Below, piece by piece: positions 45,701 to 55,153 of a stretch of 64,000 nt of DNA. Made by a program: the position numbers and the translations under genes. This stretch comes from Bradyrhizobium sp. BR13661 (GTDB taxonomy: Bacteria > Pseudomonadota > Alphaproteobacteria > Rhizobiales > Xanthobacteraceae), in assembly GCF_029892425.1 (NCBI RefSeq), contig NZ_JARXWB010000035.1, positions 1 through 64,000 on the forward strand, given 5' to 3'. Numbering within the stretch: position 1 is the stretch's first letter; each line of letters opens with the position of its first letter. The notes beneath the pieces were generated by a model. That model searched no databases and was not told the DNA's origin. It saw nothing but the letters and a program-made list of their open reading frames with translations.

Positions 45701-46576
45701 TTATTCGGCGACATTGTGCTGCTGCCAGCGTAGCAAATAGGCCTGCAATCGCCAGATCAGTGCCGAGAGCGCAACGCCGACCAGCATCAGTACGATCACG
45801 GCGACCATCATGCCGGACGCCTCCGCCCGCGCCTCGGATTCGATGATGAGGCGCCCGATCCCTCGCTCCGCGCCGATGAACTCGCCGACGATCACCCCGA
45901 TCAAGGCGAAGGAGATAGCGGGCGTCAACGAGGCGAAGACCCAGGCCATGGTCGAGGGAATGACCACGGTACGGGTGATCTGCCACTCGCTCGCGCCGAG
46001 CAGCTGCGCAGCATTGACAAAACCCTCGTCGATCGAGCGGGCGCCCTCGAACGTATTGAAGAACACAAGGAAGACGACCACGATCCACGACGTGACGATC
46101 TTTGAGGTATCGCCGATGCCGAAGGCCAGCACGATGATCGGCGCCAGCGCGATGCGCGGGATCGAGTTGACCGCCGTGATGAACGGCTGGAAGATCGCGC
46201 TAAGGCGATCCGAGCGGCCGAGCACGAGACCCGCGGCAAAACCGCTGACAACGCCGGTCACGAAGCCGAAGAATGTGTTTTTCAGCGTGACGGCGGTCGC
46301 GATCCAGAGATTGTTCTCGGATCGCGCCATGCATCGGGTGAATTCGCCATTGAACCACCCGTTGAACACGCCGAGCTTGGACTTGAGACAGCTCAAGATC
46401 AGGAAGCGCTCGAAGATGTCGGATGGCTTGGACACGAAATAGGGATCGAGCAGATCCGGCACCAGCCATGGAAGGCGACCGTGCAGATCGTAGCCCCACT
46501 GCCAGATCGAGAGGAGGCAGACGCAGATCAGCGCCTGCCAGGCGAACGTTCTTCCCGGGCGGCGTGCGCGCCTCAT
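45701..46576 (-). CDS. ABC transporter permease (SsuC/TauC/NitT type)
   Basis: 291 residues. Membrane component of an importer: about six helices (CLLSIWQWGYDLHGRLPWLV at the start, later FVTGVVSGFAAGLVLGRSDR, AIFQPFITAVNSIPRIALAP, IVLAFGIG, AYLLRWQQ at the end). The EAA loop EGFVNAAQLLGASEWQITRT is intact. Start overlaps the ATPase gene end by 4 nt. Last gene of the leu-like/ABC operon. Confidence 0.9.
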   Translation of the reverse strand: MRRARRPGRTFAWQALICVCLLSIWQWGYDLHGRLPWLVPDLLDPYFVSKPSDIFERFLILSCLKSKLGVFNGWFNGEFTRCMARSENNLWIATAVTLKNTFFGFVTGVVSGFAAGLVLGRSDRLSAIFQPFITAVNSIPRIALAPIIVLAFGIGDTSKIVTSWIVVVFLVFFNTFEGARSIDEGFVNAAQLLGASEWQITRTVVIPSTMAWVFASLTPAISFALIGVIVGEFIGAERGIGRLIIESEARAEASGMMVAVIVLMLVGVALSALIWRLQAYLLRWQQHNVAE

Positions 46577-47406
46577 GGCTTGCGCCCCTTGATGAATTCC
46601 TCGCCGAGCGAGTGCCAGATCAGCTGGAACAGCTCGGCATAGCGCGGCGTCTCCCGGATCTTCACGGCATTGCGCGGGCGGGCAAAGTCTACTTCGAAAG
46701 TCTCCTTAATGCGGCCAGGCCGCGCCGAAAACAGGATGATGCGGTCTGCCAGCGTCAGGGCCTCGCCGAGATCGTGAGTCACGAACAGCACGGTCTGCTT
46801 CTCGCGCTCCCAGATGCGCAGCAGCACATCGTGCATGTCGATTTTGGTATGAGTGTCGAGCGCGCCGAACGGCTCGTCCATCAACAGGACTTGCGGCTCG
46901 ACGACCAGCGTTCGCATCAAGGCTGCGCGCTGACGCATGCCGCCCGACAAGGCCGACGGATAGGCATTGCCGAAATCCTGCAGTCCGGCCTGCATCAGAC
47001 AGGTGCGGACGCGCTCCTTCCGCTCCGCCACCGGGACACCAGCCAACTCCAGGCCATAGCCGATATTGTCGGCGACGGTACGCCAGGGAAACAGGGTGTC
47101 GCGCTGAAAGACATAACCGACATTCGGCGTCGCTTGTCCGGGAATGACCGGCTTTCCATCAATCAGGATCTCGCCGCTGGTCGGCTTGATCAGCGTCGCG
47201 ATCATATTGAGGACGGTACTCTTGCCCGAGCCGGACGGCCCCAACAGGGCAATGAATTCGCCGCGTCGAACACTGAAGGAGACGTCCCGCACCGCTTCGA
47301 TGGCCGCGCCCGCCAGTTGGAAGATCTTGCACAATCCGCGCACGTCAATGCGCCGCACATCCGGTGGCGCATCGACAAGCCGCGTGTGTAAGGCCTCCAC
47401 GCTCAA
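46573..47406 (-). CDS. ABC transporter ATP-binding protein (SsuB/TauB type)
   Basis: 277 residues. Walker A GPSGSGKSTVLNMI, Q-loop FQRDTLFPWR, signature LSGGMRQRAAL, Walker B VLLMDEPFGALD and switch VTHDL are all present. Powers the neighbouring permease. Overlaps the genes on both sides by 4 nt (ATGA-type), so the three transport proteins are made in fixed proportion. Confidence 0.95.
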   Translation of the reverse strand: MSVEALHTRLVDAPPDVRRIDVRGLCKIFQLAGAAIEAVRDVSFSVRRGEFIALLGPSGSGKSTVLNMIATLIKPTSGEILIDGKPVIPGQATPNVGYVFQRDTLFPWRTVADNIGYGLELAGVPVAERKERVRTCLMQAGLQDFGNAYPSALSGGMRQRAALMRTLVVEPQVLLMDEPFGALDTHTKIDMHDVLLRIWEREKQTVLFVTHDLGEALTLADRIILFSARPGRIKETFEVDFARPRNAVKIRETPRYAELFQLIWHSLGEEFIKGRKP

Positions 47407-48455
47407 ACCGGATAGGCCTTGCGTGCCGCTTCGATGAAGCTGGTATTGACGACATCGGCCATCGCGAGCGGCTTGATGCCGGTCATTTCACGAAACCAGA
47501 CCTTCTGCCCGCGCGCGAAGCTCTCCGCATCGATGATGCCGTCGTAGTCGGTGATCTTCTTCATGATTCCGATGTCGAAAATATTCGCTTCGCGCGACGT
47601 ACTGCCAACATAGGGCTCGATCGCATCATAGATCTCTTCGGGGGAGTGCCCCTTGATCCATTGGGTGGCCCGCCACAGCGCCGTGACGAAGGCCTGCATC
47701 TTCTGCGGATCCTTTTCGATGGTCGATTGCAGCGAGAAGTGAGACGTCACCGGGACCTTGCCGCCGATATATTTGGTCCAGACCGCCTCATCCGTTCCAT
47801 CGAACAACAGCGCGCCCCAGCCCTGCTCGATCGAATCCTTCAGGATCGATGGCGAGTTGATGAGGACATCGACCTGCTTCGTTTTCAACGAACCCATCAT
47901 GGTGTCGACATTGCCGGTGCCGATCCAGGTCACCTTGTCCTCGAGTCCCATGGTTTCCATGTAGTAGGACGCCCAGACATGATTGGTGCCTCCAAGCGAG
48001 GACACCGCAACGATCGGCTTGCGTCCGTCGGGCCGTTTCCAGTTTGCGAATGCCTCCAGCGTGGTGATGCCCTGATCCATCAGATCCTTGCGAATAATGA
48101 AGATCGCTGCATTGCTGCGGGTATCGACCGGCATCAGGACGCGCGCACTGCGGCCGTGATTGCTGAGCTGCATCGGGTGGGTGATGTCGCCGATGCCGAT
48201 ATCGCCCTGGGACGAGGCGATGATCTCGCGCGTCTTCACGCCGCTGCCGCCCTGGATCAGCTTGCAATCGAGACCTGCGTCCTTGAAGAACCCGGCACGG
48301 TCGGCGACGAACTGGGACTGATAGACCGGAATGGCCACCGGATAGATCACCCGGCCCGACGGGGTGTCCGCCCCAGCCCGCCCGGCAGCCATTGATGCAC
48401 CGGCACCAGCGACAATCGTAAGCGCCGATCGTCTTGTGACCTGCGTCCTCATCAT
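47403..48455 (-). CDS. ABC transporter substrate-binding protein (NMT1/SsuA-like)
   Basis: 350 residues. Tat-type signal TRRSALTIVAGAGASMAAGR directs export. The fold is the NMT1/SsuA type: SGRVIYPVAIPVYQSQFVAD, LIQGGSGVKTREIIASSQGD, IGIGDITHPMQL, TIEKDPQKMQAFVTALWRAT. Such proteins bind sulfonates, nitrate, aromatic acids or pyrimidine precursors; position after leuCDB-like genes suggests a carboxylate. Starts 4 nt inside leuB-like gene. Confidence 0.9.
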   Translation of the reverse strand: MMRTQVTRRSALTIVAGAGASMAAGRAGADTPSGRVIYPVAIPVYQSQFVADRAGFFKDAGLDCKLIQGGSGVKTREIIASSQGDIGIGDITHPMQLSNHGRSARVLMPVDTRSNAAIFIIRKDLMDQGITTLEAFANWKRPDGRKPIVAVSSLGGTNHVWASYYMETMGLEDKVTWIGTGNVDTMMGSLKTKQVDVLINSPSILKDSIEQGWGALLFDGTDEAVWTKYIGGKVPVTSHFSLQSTIEKDPQKMQAFVTALWRATQWIKGHSPEEIYDAIEPYVGSTSREANIFDIGIMKKITDYDGIIDAESFARGQKVWFREMTGIKPLAMADVVNTSFIEAARKAYPV

Positions 48456-49591
48456 GCGGGCTCCCTCTCCTTGCCGGCGACCTTGTCCAGCGCGTTCAGC
48501 ACTGCATCGCCCATCTCCTGGGTCGAAAGTCTTTTTGCGCCGGGTTCGGCGATATCGGCCGTTCTTGCGCCGGCGGAAAGGGCCGTATCCACGGCCCTCT
48601 CCAGCAGAATCGCATCATCAGGCCGATTGAGGGTGATGCGCAACATCATCGCGACGCTGAGGATCGAGCCGAGCGGGTTGGCGATGCCCTTGCCCGCTAT
48701 GTCAGGTGCACTGCCATGGACCGGCTCATAGAGCGCCTTGCGGCGGCCCAGCCGGTCCGGCGGCCCAAGCGAGACCGACGGCAGCATGCCGAGTGAGCCC
48801 GACGCCATCGCCGCGCAATCGGACAGAATGTCGCCGAAGATGTTGCAGGTCACCATAACGTCGAATTGCGACGGCGCCCGCACGATCTGCATCGCCGCGT
48901 TGTCGACATAGAGATGCGTCAGCTCCACGTCGGAGAATTCGGCTTGATGCAGCCCGATGACCTCCTCGCGCCATAGCACGCTGGTTTCCAGCACATTGGC
49001 CTTGTCGACCGAGCAGACCCGCCCCTTGCGCGTCCGCGCCAGTTCGAATGCGGTTCGCGCCACCCGGCGGATCTGGCTGGTGGTATATTGCTGGGTGTTG
49101 AAGCCGCGGCGCTGGCCGCCGGGCAGCGTTTCGATGCCGCGCGGCTCGCCGAAATAGATGCCGCTGGTGAGCTCGCGGATGATGATGAAGTCGACATCCT
49201 TCAGCACCGAGGCCTTGAGTGGCGCTGAGTCCGCCAGTGCCGGATTGGCGACGATTGGCCGGAGATTGGCGTAGAGATCATACTTGCTGCGCAGCGACAG
49301 CAGGCTGCCCGCTTTGCGCGCCGCGGGCGGCACTTCTGTAGTCTCCGGGCCACCGGTCGCGCCCCAGAGTATCGCGTCGGCCTCCTCCATTGCTTCAACG
49401 GTGTCATCAGGCAGCACCTTGCCTGTCGCCAAATAAGGGCTGAGCCCGTATTGCGCTTCACGCAGCGTCACGGGAAGGCCGCGCCGGGCCGAGAACCATT
49501 TGAGAATGCGATGGGACTGGTCGGTCACTTCAGGACCGATGCCTTCGCCGCCCACGACGGCGACCTTGATCATATTCGAAAGCGTGTTCAT
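48452..49591 (-). CDS. leuB: 3-isopropylmalate dehydrogenase-like enzyme
   Basis: 379 residues from ATG 49591 (a longer frame begins 49633). NAD-dependent oxidative decarboxylase fold: KVAVVGGEGIGPEVT, GPETTEVP, IRELTSGIYFGEPRG, DKANVLETSVLWRE, NIFGDILSDCAAMASGSLGM and YEPVHGSAPDIAGKGIANP with the metal-binding aspartates. Lies after leuC and leuD in the same order as a leucine operon, but with a LysR gene and an ABC importer instead of leuA. It may be a paralogue acting on another 3-substituted malate. Symbol by similarity. Confidence 0.85.
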   Translation of the reverse strand: MNTLSNMIKVAVVGGEGIGPEVTDQSHRILKWFSARRGLPVTLREAQYGLSPYLATGKVLPDDTVEAMEEADAILWGATGGPETTEVPPAARKAGSLLSLRSKYDLYANLRPIVANPALADSAPLKASVLKDVDFIIIRELTSGIYFGEPRGIETLPGGQRRGFNTQQYTTSQIRRVARTAFELARTRKGRVCSVDKANVLETSVLWREEVIGLHQAEFSDVELTHLYVDNAAMQIVRAPSQFDVMVTCNIFGDILSDCAAMASGSLGMLPSVSLGPPDRLGRRKALYEPVHGSAPDIAGKGIANPLGSILSVAMMLRITLNRPDDAILLERAVDTALSAGARTADIAEPGAKRLSTQEMGDAVLNALDKVAGKEREPA

Positions 49592-49622
49592 GCCCAATGT
49601 ATCCTGACGATTATCTTGCCTG

Positions 49623-50249
49623 TTACCCTGCAAAGTGGATCCACGGCCGCGCGTTGCGGTCGGCTGCCTGGAAGGCGCGGATCTCGTGGTCCCGCCGCAA
49701 GGTCAGCGAAATCTCATCCAGGCCTTCGAGCAGGCCCGCGCGGCGGCGCGGATCTATCTCGAAGACATGCCGCACGCCCGAAGGCGAAGTGACCGTCTGT
49801 GCCTCGAGATCGACCGAGAGGCGGCCGGCGCCCTGGCTCGCTTCGATCTCTGCGGCGAGGCTGTCGATGACGGCCTTGTCCAGCACCACCGGCAGGATGC
49901 CGTTCTGGAAGCAATTGGCGAAGAAGATGTCGCCGAAGCCGGACCCGATGATGGCGCGGATGCCCATCTCCTGCAGCGCCCACACCGCCGCCTCACGCGA
50001 AGAGCCGCAGCCAAAATTCGGACCCGTCACCAGGATTTCCGCCTGGCGATAAGGCTCACGATTGAGGATAAACTCCGGATTTTCCGCGCCATCAGGCAGA
50101 TAGCGAAGGGACCCGAACGCCCATTTGCCCAGACTGCCACGGACGGAATTTCCGATCATGCGGTTGATGCTGATGATGACATCGGTGTCGACATTGGTGC
50201 GCATGATCGGCGCGGCGGTTGCGGTCAGCTTGGTGAAGGCTTGCGCCAT
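49623..50249 (-). CDS. leuD: 3-isopropylmalate dehydratase small subunit-like
   Basis: 208 residues, usual length. Swivel domain of aconitase-type hydratases: TAAPIMRTNVDTDVIISINR, GPNFGCGSSREAAVWALQEM, GFGDIFFANCFQNGILPVVL. Pairs with the LeuC-like subunit, whose stop codon is directly followed by this ATG (TAGATG). It would isomerise or hydrate a malate derivative such as 2-isopropylmalate or a methylated relative. Confidence 0.9.
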   Translation of the reverse strand: MAQAFTKLTATAAPIMRTNVDTDVIISINRMIGNSVRGSLGKWAFGSLRYLPDGAENPEFILNREPYRQAEILVTGPNFGCGSSREAAVWALQEMGIRAIIGSGFGDIFFANCFQNGILPVVLDKAVIDSLAAEIEASQGAGRLSVDLEAQTVTSPSGVRHVFEIDPRRRAGLLEGLDEISLTLRRDHEIRAFQAADRNARPWIHFAG

Positions 50250-51683
50250 CTAGCGCTCCATGGTTCGAACATCGGCGATGGCGCCGGACACCGCCGCCGC
50301 CGCGGCCATGGCCGGGCTCGCCAGATGGGTACGGGCGCGCGGCCCTTGCCGGCCGATGAAATTGCGATTCGACGTCGACACCGAGCGCTGGCCGGGCGGC
50401 ACGGTTTCGCCGTTCGCAGCAAGGCACATTGAGCAACCCGGCTCGCGCCATTCGAAACCTGCGTCGATGAAGACCCTGTCGAGCCCCTCGGCCACCGCAT
50501 CGCGCTTGACGGTTTCCGAGCCCGGCACGACCCAGGCCCGCACGCCAGGGGCGACCTTGCGGCCGCGCGCGACCTCGGCCGCGGCTCTGAGATCGCTGAG
50601 ACGGCTGTTGGTGCAGGAGCCGATGAAAACCCAGTCTACCGGCGTGCCGGCGATCGGTGCGCCCGGCTTCAGGCCCATATAGTCGAGCGCGATCTCGATG
50701 GCGCCGCGGCGTGCCGGGTCGGCAATATCAGCGGGATCGGGCACGCGGCCATCGACACCGAGGACATGCTCCGGACTGGTGCCCCAGGTGATCTGCGGGA
50801 TGATGGTGCTGACATCGATCGACACCGCGCGATCGAACACGGCGTCGCTGTCGCTCCGCAGCGTCCGCCATGCCGCGACGGCGCGATCCCACATCTCGCC
50901 TTGCGGCGCATAGGGACGCCCGCGGACATAGGCGAACGTCGTCTCGTCGGGCGCTATCAGCCCCATCTTGGCGCCGAGCTCAACCGAGAGATTGCAGATG
51001 GTGAGCCGGCCCTCGATCGGCATGTTCCTGATTGCGCTACCGGCATATTCGACCGCATAGCCGGTGCCGCCGGCGGCGCCGACATGGCCGATCAAGGCCA
51101 GGATGAGATCCTTCGCCGTCACGCCGAATGGCAGCTTGCCGTCGAACGTCACGCGCATGGTTTTAGGGCGGCGCTGGATGATGGTCTGGGTCGCCAGCAC
51201 ATGCGCGAGCTCGCTGGAGCCGATGCCGAAGGCGAGCGCCCCTAAGCCGCCATGGGTGCAGGTGTGGCTATCGCCGCAGACGATCAGGCAGCCGGGCAGG
51301 CTGAGGCCGAGCTCCGGCCCGATGACATGGACGATGCCCTGCCCCGGCTGGTCGATGTCGAACAGCTGGATGTTGCTGGCCGACGTCTCGGTGCGCAACG
51401 CCGCCAGCAGCTCCCACCCGGTCTTGATCGTGCCGGCGCGCCCCGCGGCCGTCGAAATCGCATGATCGGGCGTCGCAAAGGTCAGCTCGGGATTGTGGAC
51501 CGGAATATTGCGGCTTTTGAGGTCGAGCAGGCCGCGGGAGCCGCCGAGGTCATGCAGCAGATGGCGATCCACATGGAGCAGATCGGTATCATCGCTGATA
51601 TGGGCGATGACTTGCTGGTCCCAGATTTTGGCCAGCAGCGTGCGGCCACGCGTGTCCACGATCCGTCCTCCCCTTTTCGGCAT
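50250..51683 (-). CDS. leuC: 3-isopropylmalate dehydratase large subunit-like
   Basis: 477 residues from ATG 51683, the family's normal length; the frame stays open to 51788 but that adds unlike sequence. Iron-sulfur aconitase fold: GRTLLAKIWDQQVIAHISDD, VCGDSHTCTHGGLGALAFGI, cluster cysteines in FIGSCTNSRLSDL (about 353-356) and EPGCSMCLAANGE (about 415-418). Works with LeuD. First gene after the LysR regulator in this operon. Confidence 0.9.
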   Translation of the reverse strand: MPKRGGRIVDTRGRTLLAKIWDQQVIAHISDDTDLLHVDRHLLHDLGGSRGLLDLKSRNIPVHNPELTFATPDHAISTAAGRAGTIKTGWELLAALRTETSASNIQLFDIDQPGQGIVHVIGPELGLSLPGCLIVCGDSHTCTHGGLGALAFGIGSSELAHVLATQTIIQRRPKTMRVTFDGKLPFGVTAKDLILALIGHVGAAGGTGYAVEYAGSAIRNMPIEGRLTICNLSVELGAKMGLIAPDETTFAYVRGRPYAPQGEMWDRAVAAWRTLRSDSDAVFDRAVSIDVSTIIPQITWGTSPEHVLGVDGRVPDPADIADPARRGAIEIALDYMGLKPGAPIAGTPVDWVFIGSCTNSRLSDLRAAAEVARGRKVAPGVRAWVVPGSETVKRDAVAEGLDRVFIDAGFEWREPGCSMCLAANGETVPPGQRSVSTSNRNFIGRQGPRARTHLASPAMAAAAAVSGAIADVRTMER

Positions 51684-51825
51684 CTGAAGTGCCGTATTGC
51701 TGCCGATCTTGCCAAGCGGCTGCGCTGTTGGGAAGCAGGATAGAAGGCCGTCGCGAAAATGTGCAGTGCCGGTTGGGCAGCCTGCCATCGCGGCCGGCGA
51801 TGGCAGGCCGTCTGCACGGACGATC

Positions 51826-52779
51826 TCAGCCCCTGCTGCGGACGACCGTCAGCCGGTCGGAGACGCTGCCCGTGGCGAGACGCGCCTGGTCAGGAGATCG
51901 CAAATGCTCCACCAGGAGCTTCGTCACCGGAGGCAGCGATTTGTAGTCGCGCACGCCCATGACCAGCTCGCGCCGCGCCCAGGACTCTTCGAGGGGGACG
52001 GTGGCGAGGCTGTCGATGCCGTAGCGATCGCGGACGATCTCCAGCGGAACGATGCCGACTCCCATCCTTGCATCTACGACGCGAAACAGCGCATCGAAAC
52101 TGCTGACGCGGATGCGCACCTTGAGATGCTGCCCGAGAGCCGCAGCGGCCCTGACACATAGCGTCTCGATCGAGCTGCCCTTCTCCAGGCTGACGAAGTC
52201 GAAATCGACCAGTTCGCGGAAGCGCACCCTGCTCCGGCCCGCCAGTGGATGGTCGCGCGTGACCAGTGCGACCAGGTTGTCGCTGCGATAGGGCAGCAGC
52301 TCCAGATCCTGTGCGTCGATGTTGCCGCCGAAGATGCCAATGTCGGCCCGGTTCTCCACCACGGCACGCACGATCGCGGGGCTGAGATCCTCCTCGATAT
52401 CGATGTGCACCAGCGGATGCCGCTCCAGGAATAGGCTGAGCTCGTCGGCGAGGGCTTCGAGGATCGCGGACTTATTGGCACAGACCCGGATCAGCCCGCG
52501 CTTGCCCTGCCGGTATCCCGTCAATTCGCTCTCCAGCCTGCTCAGGTTTCCCAGGATGATGCGCGCATGCTCGAGCAGGGCAAATCCCGCCGGCGTCGGC
52601 TCAATGCCTTTCGAATGGCGATGCAGTAGTTCGACTTGGAAACGGTCTTCGACATCCGAGATGCGCCGGCTGACAGCGGACGCAACGATATTCTTCTTCT
52701 CCGCCGCCTTCGCAATGCTCTGCTCCTCGGCGATCGCTACGAATAATTCCAATGTCAAGAGATCGATTTTAGCCGTCAT
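51826..52779 (-). CDS. LysR-type transcriptional regulator
   Basis: 317 residues. N-terminal winged HTH (LLTLELFVAIAEEQSIAKAA, EKKNIVASAVSRRISDVEDR) then the periplasmic-binding-like effector domain (RADIGIFGGNIDAQDLELLP, ARMGVGIVPLEIVRDRYGID). Encoded directly upstream of, and on the same strand as, the leuCDB/ABC genes, so it likely activates that operon in response to its substrate. The 170-bp region upstream would hold its binding site; I see no clear T-N11-A pair. Confidence 0.9.
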   Translation of the reverse strand: MTAKIDLLTLELFVAIAEEQSIAKAAEKKNIVASAVSRRISDVEDRFQVELLHRHSKGIEPTPAGFALLEHARIILGNLSRLESELTGYRQGKRGLIRVCANKSAILEALADELSLFLERHPLVHIDIEEDLSPAIVRAVVENRADIGIFGGNIDAQDLELLPYRSDNLVALVTRDHPLAGRSRVRFRELVDFDFVSLEKGSSIETLCVRAAAALGQHLKVRIRVSSFDALFRVVDARMGVGIVPLEIVRDRYGIDSLATVPLEESWARRELVMGVRDYKSLPPVTKLLVEHLRSPDQARLATGSVSDRLTVVRSRG

Positions 52780-52950
52780 CCGTCAGATCCTCGATCGATC
52801 TAGGCTTCACGACATGCTACGATTGTTTCTCGTTGCGCGAAAGCTCTGACAGTATCGAACCCGACGGCGGACTGTTTGCCCGAGCGGAGAACAGGCCAAT
52901 TCCGCAACTATAGTGCCGTCGGGATGACAATTCCGAGCGCTAGCGTTGTT

Positions 52951-55119
52951 CTATCTAAAATCCCTATTCAGCACTGGGGAAACGTGCACCTGTTCAGTTG
53001 AGATAGAGCCGCTCTCGACGACAAGCGCGACCGCTCCCCCCGTCAGTGGCAGCTCGCTGGTGTCCTGAACGCTGAACAGCCTTTTGCCGTCGACATGGGC
53101 TTCGATCGCGCTGCCGATCACACGCAGCTCGACCTCGTATTTGCGATCAAACTCCCAGGTGAAGCGTTCGCCGGCGAGCACGACCTCGTCATGCACGCGC
53201 TTGACAAGGCGCACCCGCCCACCCTCGATACGATCGAACATCAGCGCGTAATAGCGCTCGCGCCCCTGCACGCGCGCGGCGAGGCCCCAGGCATTGGCCA
53301 ACAGCGGTGTGATTTCCGACCTGACTTGATAGTCCTTCCAGTCGCGTGAGCCCTGCGCGATGAAGCCAAGACCGTCGCCATTGGTGACGCGCAGGCCTTC
53401 CCAGCGGGTCTGGAACTGGCTGACATTGTTGACCCAGGCGTACTTCCACATCGTGCTGAGATTGTTGTCCGGCCGCTTCAGCACGGTGTCGGGCGCTCCA
53501 CCCCAGGTCAGGTAATCCAGATACAGCCTGCCATCGACACCGAGCGGATCTGATGTCTCGATCTCGACGCCGATCTCGAAGATCGGATAGGCGTGCGTCT
53601 CCGGTACCTGCCAGCTCAGCACGGCCTCGCAACCGCCCTTTAACTCCTGCGCATCGCCATAGATCTGAACCAGCTCGTCGCGCTCGTCATAGACGCTGGC
53701 GAAGAGGCGTGCGCTCATCGTGCCGCTGTCGGTCTCTGATTCCAACCGGCACTCGACGCGCTGGCCCGAATGCAGCGTCGGGCACGACACCAATTGATAG
53801 GTTGGCATCGTAAACACCTCCTTGTCGAAGAAGGTTGGGCTGGCGATACGCGCGACACGGCCGGGCGCGAGGCGGCGGCAGTCGATCGCGAGGCTGCGCT
53901 CACCGGTGCGGCTGTGGCCAGCCACATTGCTCAGCTTGACCTCGTGCAGCCGCGCTGGCGACCCGCCCTTGACGTTGAAGCCCTGCAGGCTGCCCGGGAA
54001 ATTGAAGTTGAAGCGCGCGCCGTTCTTGGCCACCGCGAGTGCCGGCGCGCCCGCCAGCGCGAGCCCCGCTGCGACCAGCGACTGCGTCTCGATCACGGCG
54101 TCGGTGATCGCGGCGCCGCCGTCGGCGGTCGAGATGTACATGCGATCGGCAATCGGCGAGCGGAAATCCGGTCCAGCGTCGAGGCCGGCAAGGCCAGTTC
54201 GGATGCCAAAAAGGCAACCGACATTGCCGGCATTGCAATCGGTGTCCCAGCCCGCCGTGTTAGCGATCCGCATCGCCTCCTGAAAGCTGTTCTCGCCGTA
54301 CAGCGTCGCGAGGATGATCAGCGCGTGGTTCGGTACGACATGGCAATTGCCGAGGAACTTGTCGTAGCCGTAACGCTCGGCAATCAGAGCGCGAGTGCGC
54401 TCCCAATCGTTGCTGTTGTCGCCGGCGTGCCAGTCGCGGACGTCGTTGACGACGCGGCGGATCAGCGCGTCCTCCGGGACGACGGAAAGACCGATGTCGA
54501 TCAGCTTCTGCACATCGCGCTCGACGAAGGCCTGCGCCTCCATCGCTGCCAGCAGCTTTGCGGCATGCACGGATTCGCCATCATGGCTGACGCGCCCGGC
54601 CTGGTCGGCGAGATAAGCAGCCTGCTCGGGATCGCCGGGGCTCACCATGGCCCAGCCATCGATGAAGATCTGCGCGCCGATCTGCTCGGCCACAGTGGCG
54701 CCGTTCAGCTCGATCGAACCGCTCTGCGGCGCCGGGATGCCGGACTTCAGGCGCAGATAGGCGGTGTGCTCGGTGGAATTGCCGACGCCGCCCCACCACA
54801 GCACGGCGCGCTCCTCGACAATATAGTTCAACCAGGCCTGGCCGACCTGCTTGGCGGTCAGGCGCTTTGGGTAGCCGTTGTCGGCAAGCGCGCGCGGAAA
54901 CGCAAACGTGCCGGAGACGTCGTCATCGGTGACGACGAGATGATGCGAGCGCAGCGCGACGTCGCGGCGCTCGTTGACGTAATAATTGATCGGCCCGAGT
55001 TCCTTCATGATGCGCTCATAGGTCCAGCCCTCGAAAGGCCGGCCGAGATAGACGCCGATGAGCTTGCCGAGTACGCCGGCATAGACGCGCTCCGCGTAGT
55101 CATGAGGAATTGCCGTCAC
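52951..55119 (-). CDS. ADP-ribosylglycohydrolase family protein with large C-terminal domain
   Basis: 722 residues, about twice the usual length. Residues 1-370 are the ADP-ribosylglycohydrolase fold: YAGVLGKLIGVYLGRPFEGW, metal-binding TDDDVSGTF (about residue 64) and GWDTDCNAGNVGCLFG (about 288), the paired aspartates that hold two Mg2+. The C-terminal 350 residues are beta-rich (RVEGGRVRLVKRVHDEVVLA, FDRKYEVELRVIGSAIEAHV) and resemble a carbohydrate-binding or DUF1080-like jelly roll. Such proteins probably cleave a ribosyl or glycosyl bond in a sugar taken up by the neighbouring ABC importer, not ADP-ribose on proteins. Lies next to its LacI regulator. Confidence 0.85.
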   Translation of the reverse strand: MTAIPHDYAERVYAGVLGKLIGVYLGRPFEGWTYERIMKELGPINYYVNERRDVALRSHHLVVTDDDVSGTFAFPRALADNGYPKRLTAKQVGQAWLNYIVEERAVLWWGGVGNSTEHTAYLRLKSGIPAPQSGSIELNGATVAEQIGAQIFIDGWAMVSPGDPEQAAYLADQAGRVSHDGESVHAAKLLAAMEAQAFVERDVQKLIDIGLSVVPEDALIRRVVNDVRDWHAGDNSNDWERTRALIAERYGYDKFLGNCHVVPNHALIILATLYGENSFQEAMRIANTAGWDTDCNAGNVGCLFGIRTGLAGLDAGPDFRSPIADRMYISTADGGAAITDAVIETQSLVAAGLALAGAPALAVAKNGARFNFNFPGSLQGFNVKGGSPARLHEVKLSNVAGHSRTGERSLAIDCRRLAPGRVARIASPTFFDKEVFTMPTYQLVSCPTLHSGQRVECRLESETDSGTMSARLFASVYDERDELVQIYGDAQELKGGCEAVLSWQVPETHAYPIFEIGVEIETSDPLGVDGRLYLDYLTWGGAPDTVLKRPDNNLSTMWKYAWVNNVSQFQTRWEGLRVTNGDGLGFIAQGSRDWKDYQVRSEITPLLANAWGLAARVQGRERYYALMFDRIEGGRVRLVKRVHDEVVLAGERFTWEFDRKYEVELRVIGSAIEAHVDGKRLFSVQDTSELPLTGGAVALVVESGSISTEQVHVSPVLNRDFR

Positions 55120-55153
55120 TTGTTCACTCCCACGTTCAATTTCCGTCGCCCAG

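Noticed and set aside
45253..45846. 197-codon plus-strand frame, and 45,326-45,598 minus frame resembling a response-regulator start (RILVVVVED)
   Set aside because: Neither continues into a recognisable domain; the similarity is too short.
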